Source: Anaerolineae bacterium (GTDB lineage: Bacteria; Chloroflexota; Anaerolineae; Aggregatilineales; UBA3940). Taken from it: a stretch of DNA of 34,403 nucleotides. The stretch lies in the NCBI GenBank assembly GCA_016928235.1, contig JAFGLD010000284.1:1-34403 (forward strand), written 5' to 3'. How positions within the stretch are numbered: position 1 is the first letter of the stretch; every line of letters begins with the position of its first letter. Positions 1 through 6,944 of this stretch are shown in pieces. The translations under genes and the position numbers were made by a program. A model generated the notes under the pieces. The model was not told the origin of the DNA and did no database searches. It was given only the letters and a program-made list of their open reading frames with translations.

Positions 1-483
1 ATCCGGTCGGTCCGGGTCTTGATCAAGCTCGAAGGGAAGTGGGACGGCGGGGAAGCTGTGGCAGTCGACGATCAGGCAGGCTCCCCAGTCGCGCAAGGCG
101 GCATCGACAACCTGGGTCAATATTCGATGGTGGGGCACATAGAACTGATCGATCAGCGCCTGCCGCTCCTCTTCAGACAGCGGATAGCGGAGCGGCTCCC
201 CCTTCGAAGTGCGCATGTAGACCACTCCCTGACCATGTGCCGCCATAGACTCCTCGGCATCATCCACGAAACGTTCGGGGTCGACCACCAGACGGCTGAC
301 CGGAAAGATCACCCGCTCGATCAGATCTGACCGGCAATCGTACAGCTCGTGGGTATAGTGGTCGACCGTTCGTATCTGCTCGCGCCAAAGCTGCTCAGGC
401 GACAGCACGAAAGTATCCCTGATGTCATCGGGGATGACATCAGAGGAGTGGGGGATATGGAAGATACAGAAAGGTGTCGTCAT
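1..483 (-). CDS. N-formylglutamate amidohydrolase-like protein, 5' part (gene runs off the window)
   Basis: Reading the minus strand from an ATG at 483-481 gives 161 codons with no stop before the window edge, so the C-terminal part is missing. The start reads MTTPFCIFHIPHSS, followed by a conserved VSRLVVDPERF segment near residues 66-76, and later by LIVDCHSFP near residues 144-152. This order is typical of the N-formylglutamate amidohydrolase (FGase, HutG-type) family, zinc-dependent hydrolases that release formate or an amine from N-acylated acidic amino acids, often in histidine degradation. The His and Asp/Glu residues in these segments would be the metal ligands by family analogy. No other hut gene is visible, so the real substrate is open. 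The upstream leader holds CTCATCAC-type repeats in the sense orientation. The neighbour on the same strand is a serine hydrolase with no functional link that I can see. Confidence 0.82.
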   Translation of the reverse strand, partial: MTTPFCIFHIPHSSDVIPDDIRDTFVLSPEQLWREQIRTVDHYTHELYDCRSDLIERVIFPVSRLVVDPERFVDDAEESMAAHGQGVVYMRTSKGEPLRYPLSEEERQALIDQFYVPHHRILTQVVDAALRDWGACLIVDCHSFPAVPLPFELDQDPDRPD

Positions 484-622
484 AAGAGTGATGAGTTCTG
501 AGTGATGGGTGATGAGTTCAAGGCAAAACCCAGCTGGTCAGGGACAGAATAACCGAGATTCTCTGCCCTACCAGCACCCGCTGTCATCTTGCCTCGCTCA
601 CCACTCATCACTGATCACTCAC
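484..622. repeat. Palindromic intergenic element with GAGTGATGAG ends
   Basis: The stretch between the two minus-strand genes has GAGTGATGAG-type repeats at its left end (486-519) and the inverse, CTCATCACTGATCACTC, at its right end (604-620). Inside is a long imperfect hairpin whose outer arms are GCTGGT (533-538) and ACCAGC (570-575), extended inward by AGGG/CCCT and CAGA/TCTG pairs. The whole segment can therefore fold back on itself like a small REP or MITE element. It is also the leader of the upstream FGase gene. Confidence 0.55.
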
Positions 623-625
623 AAC

Positions 626-1756
626 TTAGCGTATCCCCGACCAGGCGATGGCGAGCGGGCTGACCCAGGATTCGCCGTGCCAGTCGATGCTCGGGTAGAA
701 CCCGACGAAGACGAACCGCTCTGTGGGGTCGATGTAAAGCCCGGCTCCTTCTGCTCCTTCGTGATCGAAGGTGCCGTCGGTCAGGAAAGGATGCTTGTTG
801 AGCTCCCAGCCCAGGCCGCAGGTCCACTTGATACTGTTATCGAACATCTGGGGCATCCAGTTGTGGGCCGGGAAGTCTTTGATCTGAGGCTTGAGGGCTG
901 CTTCGGCCGTCTTGCGGCCGATGATCCGCTGCCCGTTGAATGTCCCTCCGTCGAGCATCATCTGGCCCAACTTCCACAGGTCTTCCAGGGTCGAGAACAG
1001 GCCGCCGCCGCCCCACATGGACGGCGTAATCATGTCTTTTTTGGTACCGCTGACGTGATGCCTGTTCCAGTCGGACACGACGCAGACACGATTCCGATCA
1101 GCCTTGGGAAGGACGTAATGCGAATCGCCCATGCCAAGCGGCTTGAGGACATGCTGCTTGATGTATTCGTCATAATCCATCCCGGACACACGGGCGATTA
1201 TCTCTGCCAGGAAGGTGAAACCGGTCGAGGCATAGTTCCAGGTCGAGCCTGTCTTGTACTGCAGCGGCCCGGCCAGCATGTTGGTGATCCAGTTCTCCTT
1301 TTTCCACTCCCGGCGGTCTCTCCAATCAGGGTAAGGCTCAAAGCAGGCGCCCGGATCGGCCCTCAGCCCCGAGGTGTGCGTCAGCAGGTGAAAGATGGTG
1401 ATCTGACGGTGCATGTCGGTGTCGAATTCTTTGATGATGGTGCTCACCGGCTGTTTGAGGAAGATCTTCCCCTGTTCCAGCAGCTGAAGGATGCCTGTCG
1501 TGGTGAAGACTTTGGTGATCGACGCTATCGGCCTGATGGTGTCAGGCATGAAGTCCCCCGCATCTTCAGCAGCCGACAGCCTGCCCATGGCTCGATGGGC
1601 AAACACCTTCCCATCCCGCGCCAGCAGATAGCCGGCCGCCTGGATCATCCCCCCCTCAATCAGCCCTTGAAAATGCGCATCGAGAACATTGAGGGTAGCG
1701 GGGTTGTAGTTGACAGCATCCGGATCTACGTCGATTTTTCCAATATGCACATCCAT
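626..1756 (-). CDS. Serine hydrolase, beta-lactamase class C / esterase family
   Basis: A 376-residue protein of the class C beta-lactamase-like serine hydrolase group (Pfam Beta-lactamase type), which includes esterases, DD-peptidases and 6-aminohexanoate hydrolases. The nucleophile motif SxxK is SITK at residues 79-82, in the expected context PIASITKVF. LLTHTSGL follows at 124-131, the usual landmark before the second motif. The second motif is YAS at 175-177, where classical beta-lactamases have YxN; many esterases in this group differ there. The third motif is HEG at 332-334, fitting HxG. There is no signal peptide, so the protein is probably cytoplasmic, which argues for an esterase or amidase rather than a penicillin-binding enzyme. 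The ATG at 1756 is chosen because GGAGG lies six bases upstream. A single GAGTGATGAG repeat lies in the leader (about 1775-1785). Confidence 0.88.
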   Translation of the reverse strand: MDVHIGKIDVDPDAVNYNPATLNVLDAHFQGLIEGGMIQAAGYLLARDGKVFAHRAMGRLSAAEDAGDFMPDTIRPIASITKVFTTTGILQLLEQGKIFLKQPVSTIIKEFDTDMHRQITIFHLLTHTSGLRADPGACFEPYPDWRDRREWKKENWITNMLAGPLQYKTGSTWNYASTGFTFLAEIIARVSGMDYDEYIKQHVLKPLGMGDSHYVLPKADRNRVCVVSDWNRHHVSGTKKDMITPSMWGGGGLFSTLEDLWKLGQMMLDGGTFNGQRIIGRKTAEAALKPQIKDFPAHNWMPQMFDNSIKWTCGLGWELNKHPFLTDGTFDHEGAEGAGLYIDPTERFVFVGFYPSIDWHGESWVSPLAIAWSGIR

Positions 1757-2098
1757 GATATGCCTCCGTTAAGAAGAGTGATGAGTAAAACAGCAACAGG
1801 CAGTAAGCTAAAAGCCGTGTGAGCCGACTTACGGTTTTGCCCATGGCCGGCAAGAGAACAGATGACAGATGATCCTGAGGACAGGCCCAAGTATATCGGG
1901 TCACGCGGGATCTATCCAGGGACGTGGTCCGGTAATGGTATCGACATAGTGGAACCCGCAGAACTAAGCTCCAAGGATGCCGCCTGGCTGACAGATCTAA
2001 CAGGTAGTTCCACCTCAGATGAGACACGCCGGTTGCCCCCTATCCCGGCTCCGATTACAATCCGGGCTGCAACTCATTCACGCCGGGAGACATGAACC
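1757..2098. other. Intergenic region between divergent genes
   Basis: About 340 bases between the serine hydrolase (minus) and the LVIVD lipoprotein (plus). Both starts must be served from here. Apart from one GAGTGATGAG copy at about 1775-1785 and the GGGAGA ribosome-binding site at 2085-2090, I see no clear promoter, hairpin or coding signal. Short open frames here lack ribosome-binding sites and family resemblance. Confidence 0.5.
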
Positions 2099-3814
2099 AT
2101 GAGCCGAACCATGCAAGCAGCCATAGGGCTGGTGATGGTGATCGCATTCAGCGCCTGTGCAACATCGACACCAACCCCCGTGCCGACTGCTACTTCCACC
2201 GAGACAACCGCCCCCACAGCGACACTCACCCCCATGACGATCCTCACGCCGCCCCCCACCCCCATCACCTACCCGATACGCCTGGAGCAGGTTGGGCAGT
2301 TTGGAGGAATGGCCAATACATTGGCATTGAGTGATGACAAGGTTTACATGAATGTTGGTGTCCGACTGGTTATCGTCGACGTCTCCAACCCGCACAAGCC
2401 AGCAATAATCGGACGCAGTGAGGTGTTACCGGGTGGAATCAAACGCATCAGTGCGCTGGGTGAATATGCGCTGGTGGAAGATGGTCAAGGTGACCAATGG
2501 GTGTTCGAAATATCAGAATCGGGCAACCCTCAGAGTATCACCGACCTAACACGAGTGCCTCAGAAAACCGCGAAACCGTCTCCAGCTCCAAGCCCGGTGC
2601 GAAATCGTTACAGTTTTGCGTACGATCCAGATTGGTCAAACTGGCTCACTGGTCAACCTTTGACCGTCATGGACTTAACCAGTCATACCGAGGTCATCAA
2701 AGCAATTGGTTCGTTACCAGAAGGTGAGATGGTCACATCAGGAGAACTTGTAGCCCGAGGTCGTTTTGTGTATGTGGCCGCCAGGAGCGGGCTTGAAATC
2801 TACGATCTCAGCATTGATCCACATAGAACACTGATATTCCCTGTTGAGCAAATCTATACGACCTACTGGAACCTAGTTGGCAGGCTAACCACCGATGTCG
2901 GAACATTGGGCAGTGGCTGTTGTATGGGCTACTACATTCCCGACATATGTGTCATCGAAGACTATCTCAGCATAGACGGCGCATTATGGAGCCTTGACAA
3001 TCCTGAAAATCCAGAGCCAGCGGGGTACTACACAGAAGCCAAACCTACTTGTGATGGATACCCTGTACAAGGAGGAATGATCATACACAAACATGTTTCC
3101 CGCGGTATTTATTCAGTATTGAACACACGAGACCCAGCCAATCCCACTTTCCGAGAAGTTCCTTTCAGTGTGGATAACGCGGATATCGTAGCAGTTGACA
3201 GTGACCGCCTCTTCCTCTACGTTAAGAAACCAGACAATAGTGTTCGCAGTGTCAGATACGAATTGCAGATTGTCGATATTACGGATCCTTACGATCCCCA
3301 GTTGATGGGTAGTTACTTCCCGGTTCCGGATCTAGCGGGAGTCAAGGTGAACTTTGTAGGGGATATTGTCTATATACATTCACCTCAGTTTGGCGTCGAA
3401 ACACTGGCGTTGGATATCTCCGATCCGTTCCATCCTAACGAAGCTCTCTCGCCTGATTCCTTCTTTTTCAATGCCAAAATCATTGAGCAAGATGGCTTGC
3501 TACTAGCATTGAGAAACCTGGAATTACGAATCTACAGTGCAGATCATCTGCTATTCCCCCTCACAGTCTTCCATGTCCCCCCTTTAACAGTGGTATCCGA
3601 CACCAATGTGTATAGCGATATGTGGTATTCTGAGGATAGGTTATTTGTCACAACTCCCGGATCATTGTTGATCCTTGACCTGCATCAACCTGAGCATCCG
3701 TCCATCCTGACAGTATGGGACAACAGCCCTTACCAGGTTGCTGCCTATGGTGATTACCTGTATTTCCACATGCTGAACGATGGCATAGGCATCTTCAAGC
3801 TGGTTCCCAACTGA
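2099..3814 (+). CDS. LVIVD-repeat lipoprotein (surface beta-propeller)
   Basis: A 571-residue exported lipoprotein. Residues 1-19 form a hydrophobic signal, and FSAC places the lipidated cysteine at residue 20. A Thr/Pro-rich linker (about 21-58) would hold the domain away from the membrane. The rest carries degenerate LVIVD repeats: RLVIVDVSNPHKPAIIG at about 89-105, LEIYDLSIDP in the middle, LQIVDITDPYDPQLMG at about 389-404, and LALDISDPFHPNE near 436-448. This repeat (Pfam LVIVD, PF08309) forms beta-propeller blades in surface proteins of bacteria and archaea; the ligand is usually unknown. The ATG at 2099 has GGGAGA eight bases upstream; an ATG at 2092 is in another frame. The middle of the gene seems more AT-rich than its neighbours by eye. 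It appears to be monocistronic. Confidence 0.82.
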   Translation: MSRTMQAAIGLVMVIAFSACATSTPTPVPTATSTETTAPTATLTPMTILTPPPTPITYPIRLEQVGQFGGMANTLALSDDKVYMNVGVRLVIVDVSNPHKPAIIGRSEVLPGGIKRISALGEYALVEDGQGDQWVFEISESGNPQSITDLTRVPQKTAKPSPAPSPVRNRYSFAYDPDWSNWLTGQPLTVMDLTSHTEVIKAIGSLPEGEMVTSGELVARGRFVYVAARSGLEIYDLSIDPHRTLIFPVEQIYTTYWNLVGRLTTDVGTLGSGCCMGYYIPDICVIEDYLSIDGALWSLDNPENPEPAGYYTEAKPTCDGYPVQGGMIIHKHVSRGIYSVLNTRDPANPTFREVPFSVDNADIVAVDSDRLFLYVKKPDNSVRSVRYELQIVDITDPYDPQLMGSYFPVPDLAGVKVNFVGDIVYIHSPQFGVETLALDISDPFHPNEALSPDSFFFNAKIIEQDGLLLALRNLELRIYSADHLLFPLTVFHVPPLTVVSDTNVYSDMWYSEDRLFVTTPGSLLILDLHQPEHPSILTVWDNSPYQVAAYGDYLYFHMLNDGIGIFKLVPN

Positions 3815-3870
3815 GACAGCGAAGTAGGATGTGTAATGGCAATGCCTCCCGCCACCATGCCAGCCCTAAA

Positions 3871-3925
3871 GCTGCCATACTGCTGCCATACTGCTACCAT
3901 ACTGCTGCCATACTCCTACCATACT
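3871..3925 (+). repeat. 11-bp tandem repeat, five copies of GCTGCCATACT
   Basis: Five contiguous 11-base units lie at 3871, 3882, 3893, 3904 and 3915. Three are exact GCTGCCATACT, one is GCTACCATACT and one CCTACCATACT. The period is about one helical turn. The array lies in a gene-free stretch of about 300 bases downstream of the LVIVD gene and 190 bases upstream of the nucleotidyltransferase. The word CTGCCATA recurs in the 14-bp repeats at 6890-6917. Confidence 0.85.
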
Positions 3926-4042
3926 CATGACGGCTCCCACGTCCGTCTCTCTGCTGCAATGGTCCATGCCAGTGAGGCTACCATAACCATCCTCTGTGAG
4001 CCACGCAGGCCCCTCCTTCCTGACCACCCTACCCTCGCTGCC

Positions 4043-4090
4043 CATCCAATCAATTAATCAACCAATCACTCAATCACGCAATCGCCCAAT
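4043..4090 (+). repeat. 8-bp tandem repeat, six copies of the CANNCAAT pattern
   Basis: Six contiguous 8-base units from 4043: CATCCAAT, CAATTAAT, CAACCAAT, CACTCAAT, CACGCAAT, CGCCCAAT. The CAAT half is nearly constant while the other half varies. The array ends 27 bases before the ATG of the nucleotidyltransferase gene, so it lies in or just upstream of its promoter. Confidence 0.8.
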
Positions 4091-4104
4091 TGCTCGTCTT
4101 CCGA

Positions 4105-4110
4105 TACAAT
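4105..4110 (+). promoter_or_regulatory. Possible -10 element (TACAAT) of a leaderless transcript
   Basis: TACAAT at 4105-4110 matches five of six positions of the TATAAT consensus and lies seven bases before the ATG at 4118. I find no Shine-Dalgarno sequence before that ATG. Together these suggest that transcription starts at or next to the start codon. No good -35 element is visible; the 8-bp array occupies that region. Confidence 0.4.
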
Positions 4111-4117
4111 CCCCTCT

Positions 4118-6760
4118 ATGGATGTCATTCTCACTCACGATAACTCCGACTTTGATGCATTGGCCTCCCAACTGGCGGCTCACAAGCTGACACCGGAGGC
4201 AACACCCGTCCTATCGCAGCGCCTCAACCGGAACCTTCGGCATTTCCTGGCGCTCTATTGGGATGAGTTGCCATTCGTCAAGCCGGATGATCTGCCCCGC
4301 CAACCCATCGAGCGGGCCATCATCGTCGATACCCAAAATGTCCCATCGATACGCGGCATGGGCAAGAAAACCGCCATCCGGATCATCGACCACCACGCTG
4401 AGCGCGAGGCCACTCCGGAAGGGTGGCAGGTCATCATTGACACAATCGGCGCTACCACCACGCTGCTCGTCGAACAGATCAAAGAACTGACTATCGCGCT
4501 CACCCCTATCGAAGCGACGCTCCTGGCGCTGGGCATCTACGAAGACACCGGCTCGCTCAGCTACGGCACGACCACCCCGCGCGATATCTACGCGGCGGCC
4601 TGGCTGCTGGAGCATGGCGCAATGCTCGATGTGGTTCGCAGCTTCCTGTACCATCCCCTGACTGAGGAGCAGCGCCGGCTCTACGAGCACCTGTTGGAGA
4701 AGGTCGAGAATTACGATGTCGAGGGTCTGCCGGTGGTGATCGCCGGCATGTCGATTCCGGAGCCGGTCGAGGAGATAGCGACGCTGGCTCACCAGATGCG
4801 TGACCTGCTCGATCCGGCGGCCCTCTTCCTGCTGGTGGAGATGCCGTCGCACATCCAACTGATCGCGCGCAGCACCGTCGATGCTGTTGACGTCGGCGCG
4901 ATAGCCAGGCACTTCGACGGCGGCGGGCACACCCGGGCTGCGGCTGCCATCATCCGCGGACAATCCCTCGATTGGGCTAAGAAGGCCATGCTCAAATACC
5001 TTCGCAAGGCCATCCGGCCCAGCCTGACCGTCGCCGATCTGATGTCACATGGCGTACAAACCTTGCCGCCTGATGCCAGGGCCCGCGACGCCGACAGCCA
5101 GATGCGGCGCTATGGCTACGAAGGCTTCCCGGTCGTCCGTGACGGCAAGATCGCCGGCTTGTTGACCCGCCGCGCCGTCGACCGGGCCATCGACCACGGC
5201 CTGGATGGGGTGCGCGTCGAGCAGTTGATGGAGGCCGGCGAAGTCTCGGTGCTGCCCTCCGATTCGATCCCGGCGCTTCAACAGGTCATGATGGCCAGCG
5301 GCTGGGGACAGATCCCGGTCGTCGACGGTGAGCGCAAGGTCATCGGCGTCGTCACCCGCACCGACCTGATCAAACACCTGGGCCACGCGGCGCCACCGGC
5401 GGATCGGCGGGCGGAGATCGACCAAGAGTTGGAGCAGGCACTCCCGCCTATTCTGATGGCGCTGACCCGCGTGGCCGGTCGCCAGGCTCATGATGCCGGT
5501 CTTAGCCTGTACGTCGTTGGCGGCTTCGTGCGCGACCTGCTGCTGGGCTATCCCCTCGCCGATCTCGATTTCGTGGTGGAGGGCGATGCCATCCGCCTGA
5601 CCCGTATCTTACAGCAGACTTTTGGCGGGGAGACGCGCTCGCACGGGCGGTTTGGCACCGGCAAGTGGCTGCTCGATGAAGCGACCTGGGGCGCTATCGC
5701 CGCGCAGCTCGATGTGCCACTTACCAACGGCGATCACCTGCCGGCGCACATCGATTTCGTGACCGCCCGCACCGAATACTACCGCGCCCCAACCGAGCTG
5801 CCGGAGGTGGAGCGCGGCAGCATCAAGCACGATCTGCACCGGCGCGACTTCACCATCAACACGCTGGCCATCCGGCTCGATCCATCCGCCTTTGGCCAGA
5901 TTCTCGATTTCTATGGCGGTGAGGCCGATCTGGACGAGCAGCGCATCCGCGTGCTGCACAGCCTGAGTTTCGTCGATGATCCAACCCGTATCCTCAGGGC
6001 TGCCCGGCTGGAACAGCGGCTGGGTTTCCGCATCGAGGCCCGCACCGAGGAGCTGATTCGCCATGCACTGCCGCTGCTGGACAAGGTCAGCGGTGACCGC
6101 ATCCGGCACGAGATCGAGTTGATCCTGGCTGAAGAAAAGCCTGAGCAAGCCCTGACCCGCCTGGGCGATCTGGGGGTGCTGGCCGCCATCCACCCTGCTC
6201 TGAAATGCGGCAGCCGGGTCAAGTCAGCCTTCGATGCGCTGCGCGGAGCGATCGGCAAGCCGGTGTGGCCGGAGCTGAAAGGCTTCGATCTGGAGTGGCC
6301 CTATTTCGCCGTACTGACTTACGACCTGGCATGGGAAGATGTGCAGGCTATCTGCGAACGGCTCAAGGTTCAGCATCGCACGCTCCAGGCACTGGAGCAT
6401 CTGCATGGCATTAAGCCACATATGGAGGAATTAGCCGGGGCTCTGCCCCCCAGCCGGATCGATGCTATTCTTTCCCCGGCCGATGATCGCGTCTTGCTGG
6501 CAATCTGGGCCGCTGCGTCTGAGACCGCCCGCGAGGCCATTGACGATTACGCCAACAGGCTGCGCCATATCACCACCACGGTCGATGGGACGATGCTCAA
6601 AGATCGCGGCCTGAAGCCCGGCCCGCGCTTTGGCGTCATTTTGCGCCGCCTGCGCGCCGCCCGGCTCGATGAGGAGATCGAGACGCCGGAGCAGGAGGAG
6701 GCCATGCTGGCTCATCTGATCGCGGAGATGGAAATCGGAGATGAGAGGAGTGGTCGATGA
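4118..6760 (+). CDS. DHH-CBS-CBS tRNA nucleotidyltransferase (CCA- or A-adding)
   Basis: An 880-residue multidomain enzyme. Residues 1-300 are a DHH/DHHA1 phosphoesterase unit: a degenerate HDNSDFDA at 7-14 (often DxDxDA), DHH at 91-93, and DGGGH at 267-271. Two CBS domains follow at about 303-360 and 365-420. Residues 440-880 are a class II nucleotidyltransferase: GGFVRD at 468-473, the metal-binding DLDFVVEGDA at 482-491, then RRDFTINTLAIRLD and a DDPTRILRAARL segment. Such long fusions are known in Aquifex-type and deltaproteobacterial lineages, where some add only the terminal A while a second enzyme adds CC. Which activity applies here cannot be read from the sequence. The DHH half may process oligonucleotides, and CBS pairs often sense adenylates. 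No ribosome-binding site is visible at 4118, so the transcript may be leaderless. Confidence 0.9.
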   Translation: MDVILTHDNSDFDALASQLAAHKLTPEATPVLSQRLNRNLRHFLALYWDELPFVKPDDLPRQPIERAIIVDTQNVPSIRGMGKKTAIRIIDHHAEREATPEGWQVIIDTIGATTTLLVEQIKELTIALTPIEATLLALGIYEDTGSLSYGTTTPRDIYAAAWLLEHGAMLDVVRSFLYHPLTEEQRRLYEHLLEKVENYDVEGLPVVIAGMSIPEPVEEIATLAHQMRDLLDPAALFLLVEMPSHIQLIARSTVDAVDVGAIARHFDGGGHTRAAAAIIRGQSLDWAKKAMLKYLRKAIRPSLTVADLMSHGVQTLPPDARARDADSQMRRYGYEGFPVVRDGKIAGLLTRRAVDRAIDHGLDGVRVEQLMEAGEVSVLPSDSIPALQQVMMASGWGQIPVVDGERKVIGVVTRTDLIKHLGHAAPPADRRAEIDQELEQALPPILMALTRVAGRQAHDAGLSLYVVGGFVRDLLLGYPLADLDFVVEGDAIRLTRILQQTFGGETRSHGRFGTGKWLLDEATWGAIAAQLDVPLTNGDHLPAHIDFVTARTEYYRAPTELPEVERGSIKHDLHRRDFTINTLAIRLDPSAFGQILDFYGGEADLDEQRIRVLHSLSFVDDPTRILRAARLEQRLGFRIEARTEELIRHALPLLDKVSGDRIRHEIELILAEEKPEQALTRLGDLGVLAAIHPALKCGSRVKSAFDALRGAIGKPVWPELKGFDLEWPYFAVLTYDLAWEDVQAICERLKVQHRTLQALEHLHGIKPHMEELAGALPPSRIDAILSPADDRVLLAIWAAASETAREAIDDYANRLRHITTTVDGTMLKDRGLKPGPRFGVILRRLRAARLDEEIETPEQEEAMLAHLIAEMEIGDERSGR

Positions 6761-6796
6761 TCAACAAGCTCACCAATGGAGATGAGAACAGCCTTG

Positions 6797-6834
6797 ACTC
6801 GTCACTCATCACCCGTCACTATTTTCAAGGGAGG
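6797..6834 (+). repeat. CTCATCAC-type leader repeat running into a ribosome-binding site
   Basis: ACTCGTCACTCATCACC followed by CGTCACTATTTTCAAGG and GGAGG. The part TCACTATTTTCAAGG is the same as in the leader of the ABC-F gene (coding strand, 30009 down to 29995), so the repeat includes the sequence that normally carries the ribosome-binding site. Here the first start downstream is a TTG at 6838 opening a frame of only 16 codons (to 6888), so the element looks orphaned between two genes. Confidence 0.6.
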
Positions 6835-6889
6835 TAATTGGCAAGCCAACAAAATCAGCGTATCTCATTCAACGCTCTCACGTCATAGT

Positions 6890-6917
6890 TATCTGCCATA
6901 CGCTATCTGCCATATGC
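6890..6917 (+). repeat. 14-bp tandem duplication TATCTGCCATAYGC
   Basis: TATCTGCCATACGC (6890-6903) is followed directly by TATCTGCCATATGC (6904-6917), then by a partial third copy, TATAAGCC. It lies 27 bases before the start of the metallopeptidase-like lipoprotein gene. It shares the word CTGCCATA with the 11-bp array at 3871-3925. Confidence 0.7.
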
Positions 6918-6944
6918 TATAAGCCGGTTGCCGGAGGAACACCA

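Noticed and set aside
509..1822. Long plus-strand open frame opposite the serine hydrolase (437 codons)
   Set aside because: The opposite strand carries clear SxxK, HxG and LLTHTSG motifs with a ribosome-binding site; the plus frame matches no family and is a shadow of high-GC codon use.
1862..2095. Small plus-strand gene of 77 codons before the LVIVD gene
   Set aside because: It has no ribosome-binding site and its translation is not protein-like; it also overlaps the signals of the next gene.
4211..6715. Several open frames on the minus strand opposite the nucleotidyltransferase
   Set aside because: The sense frame explains the whole region with domains in the known order.
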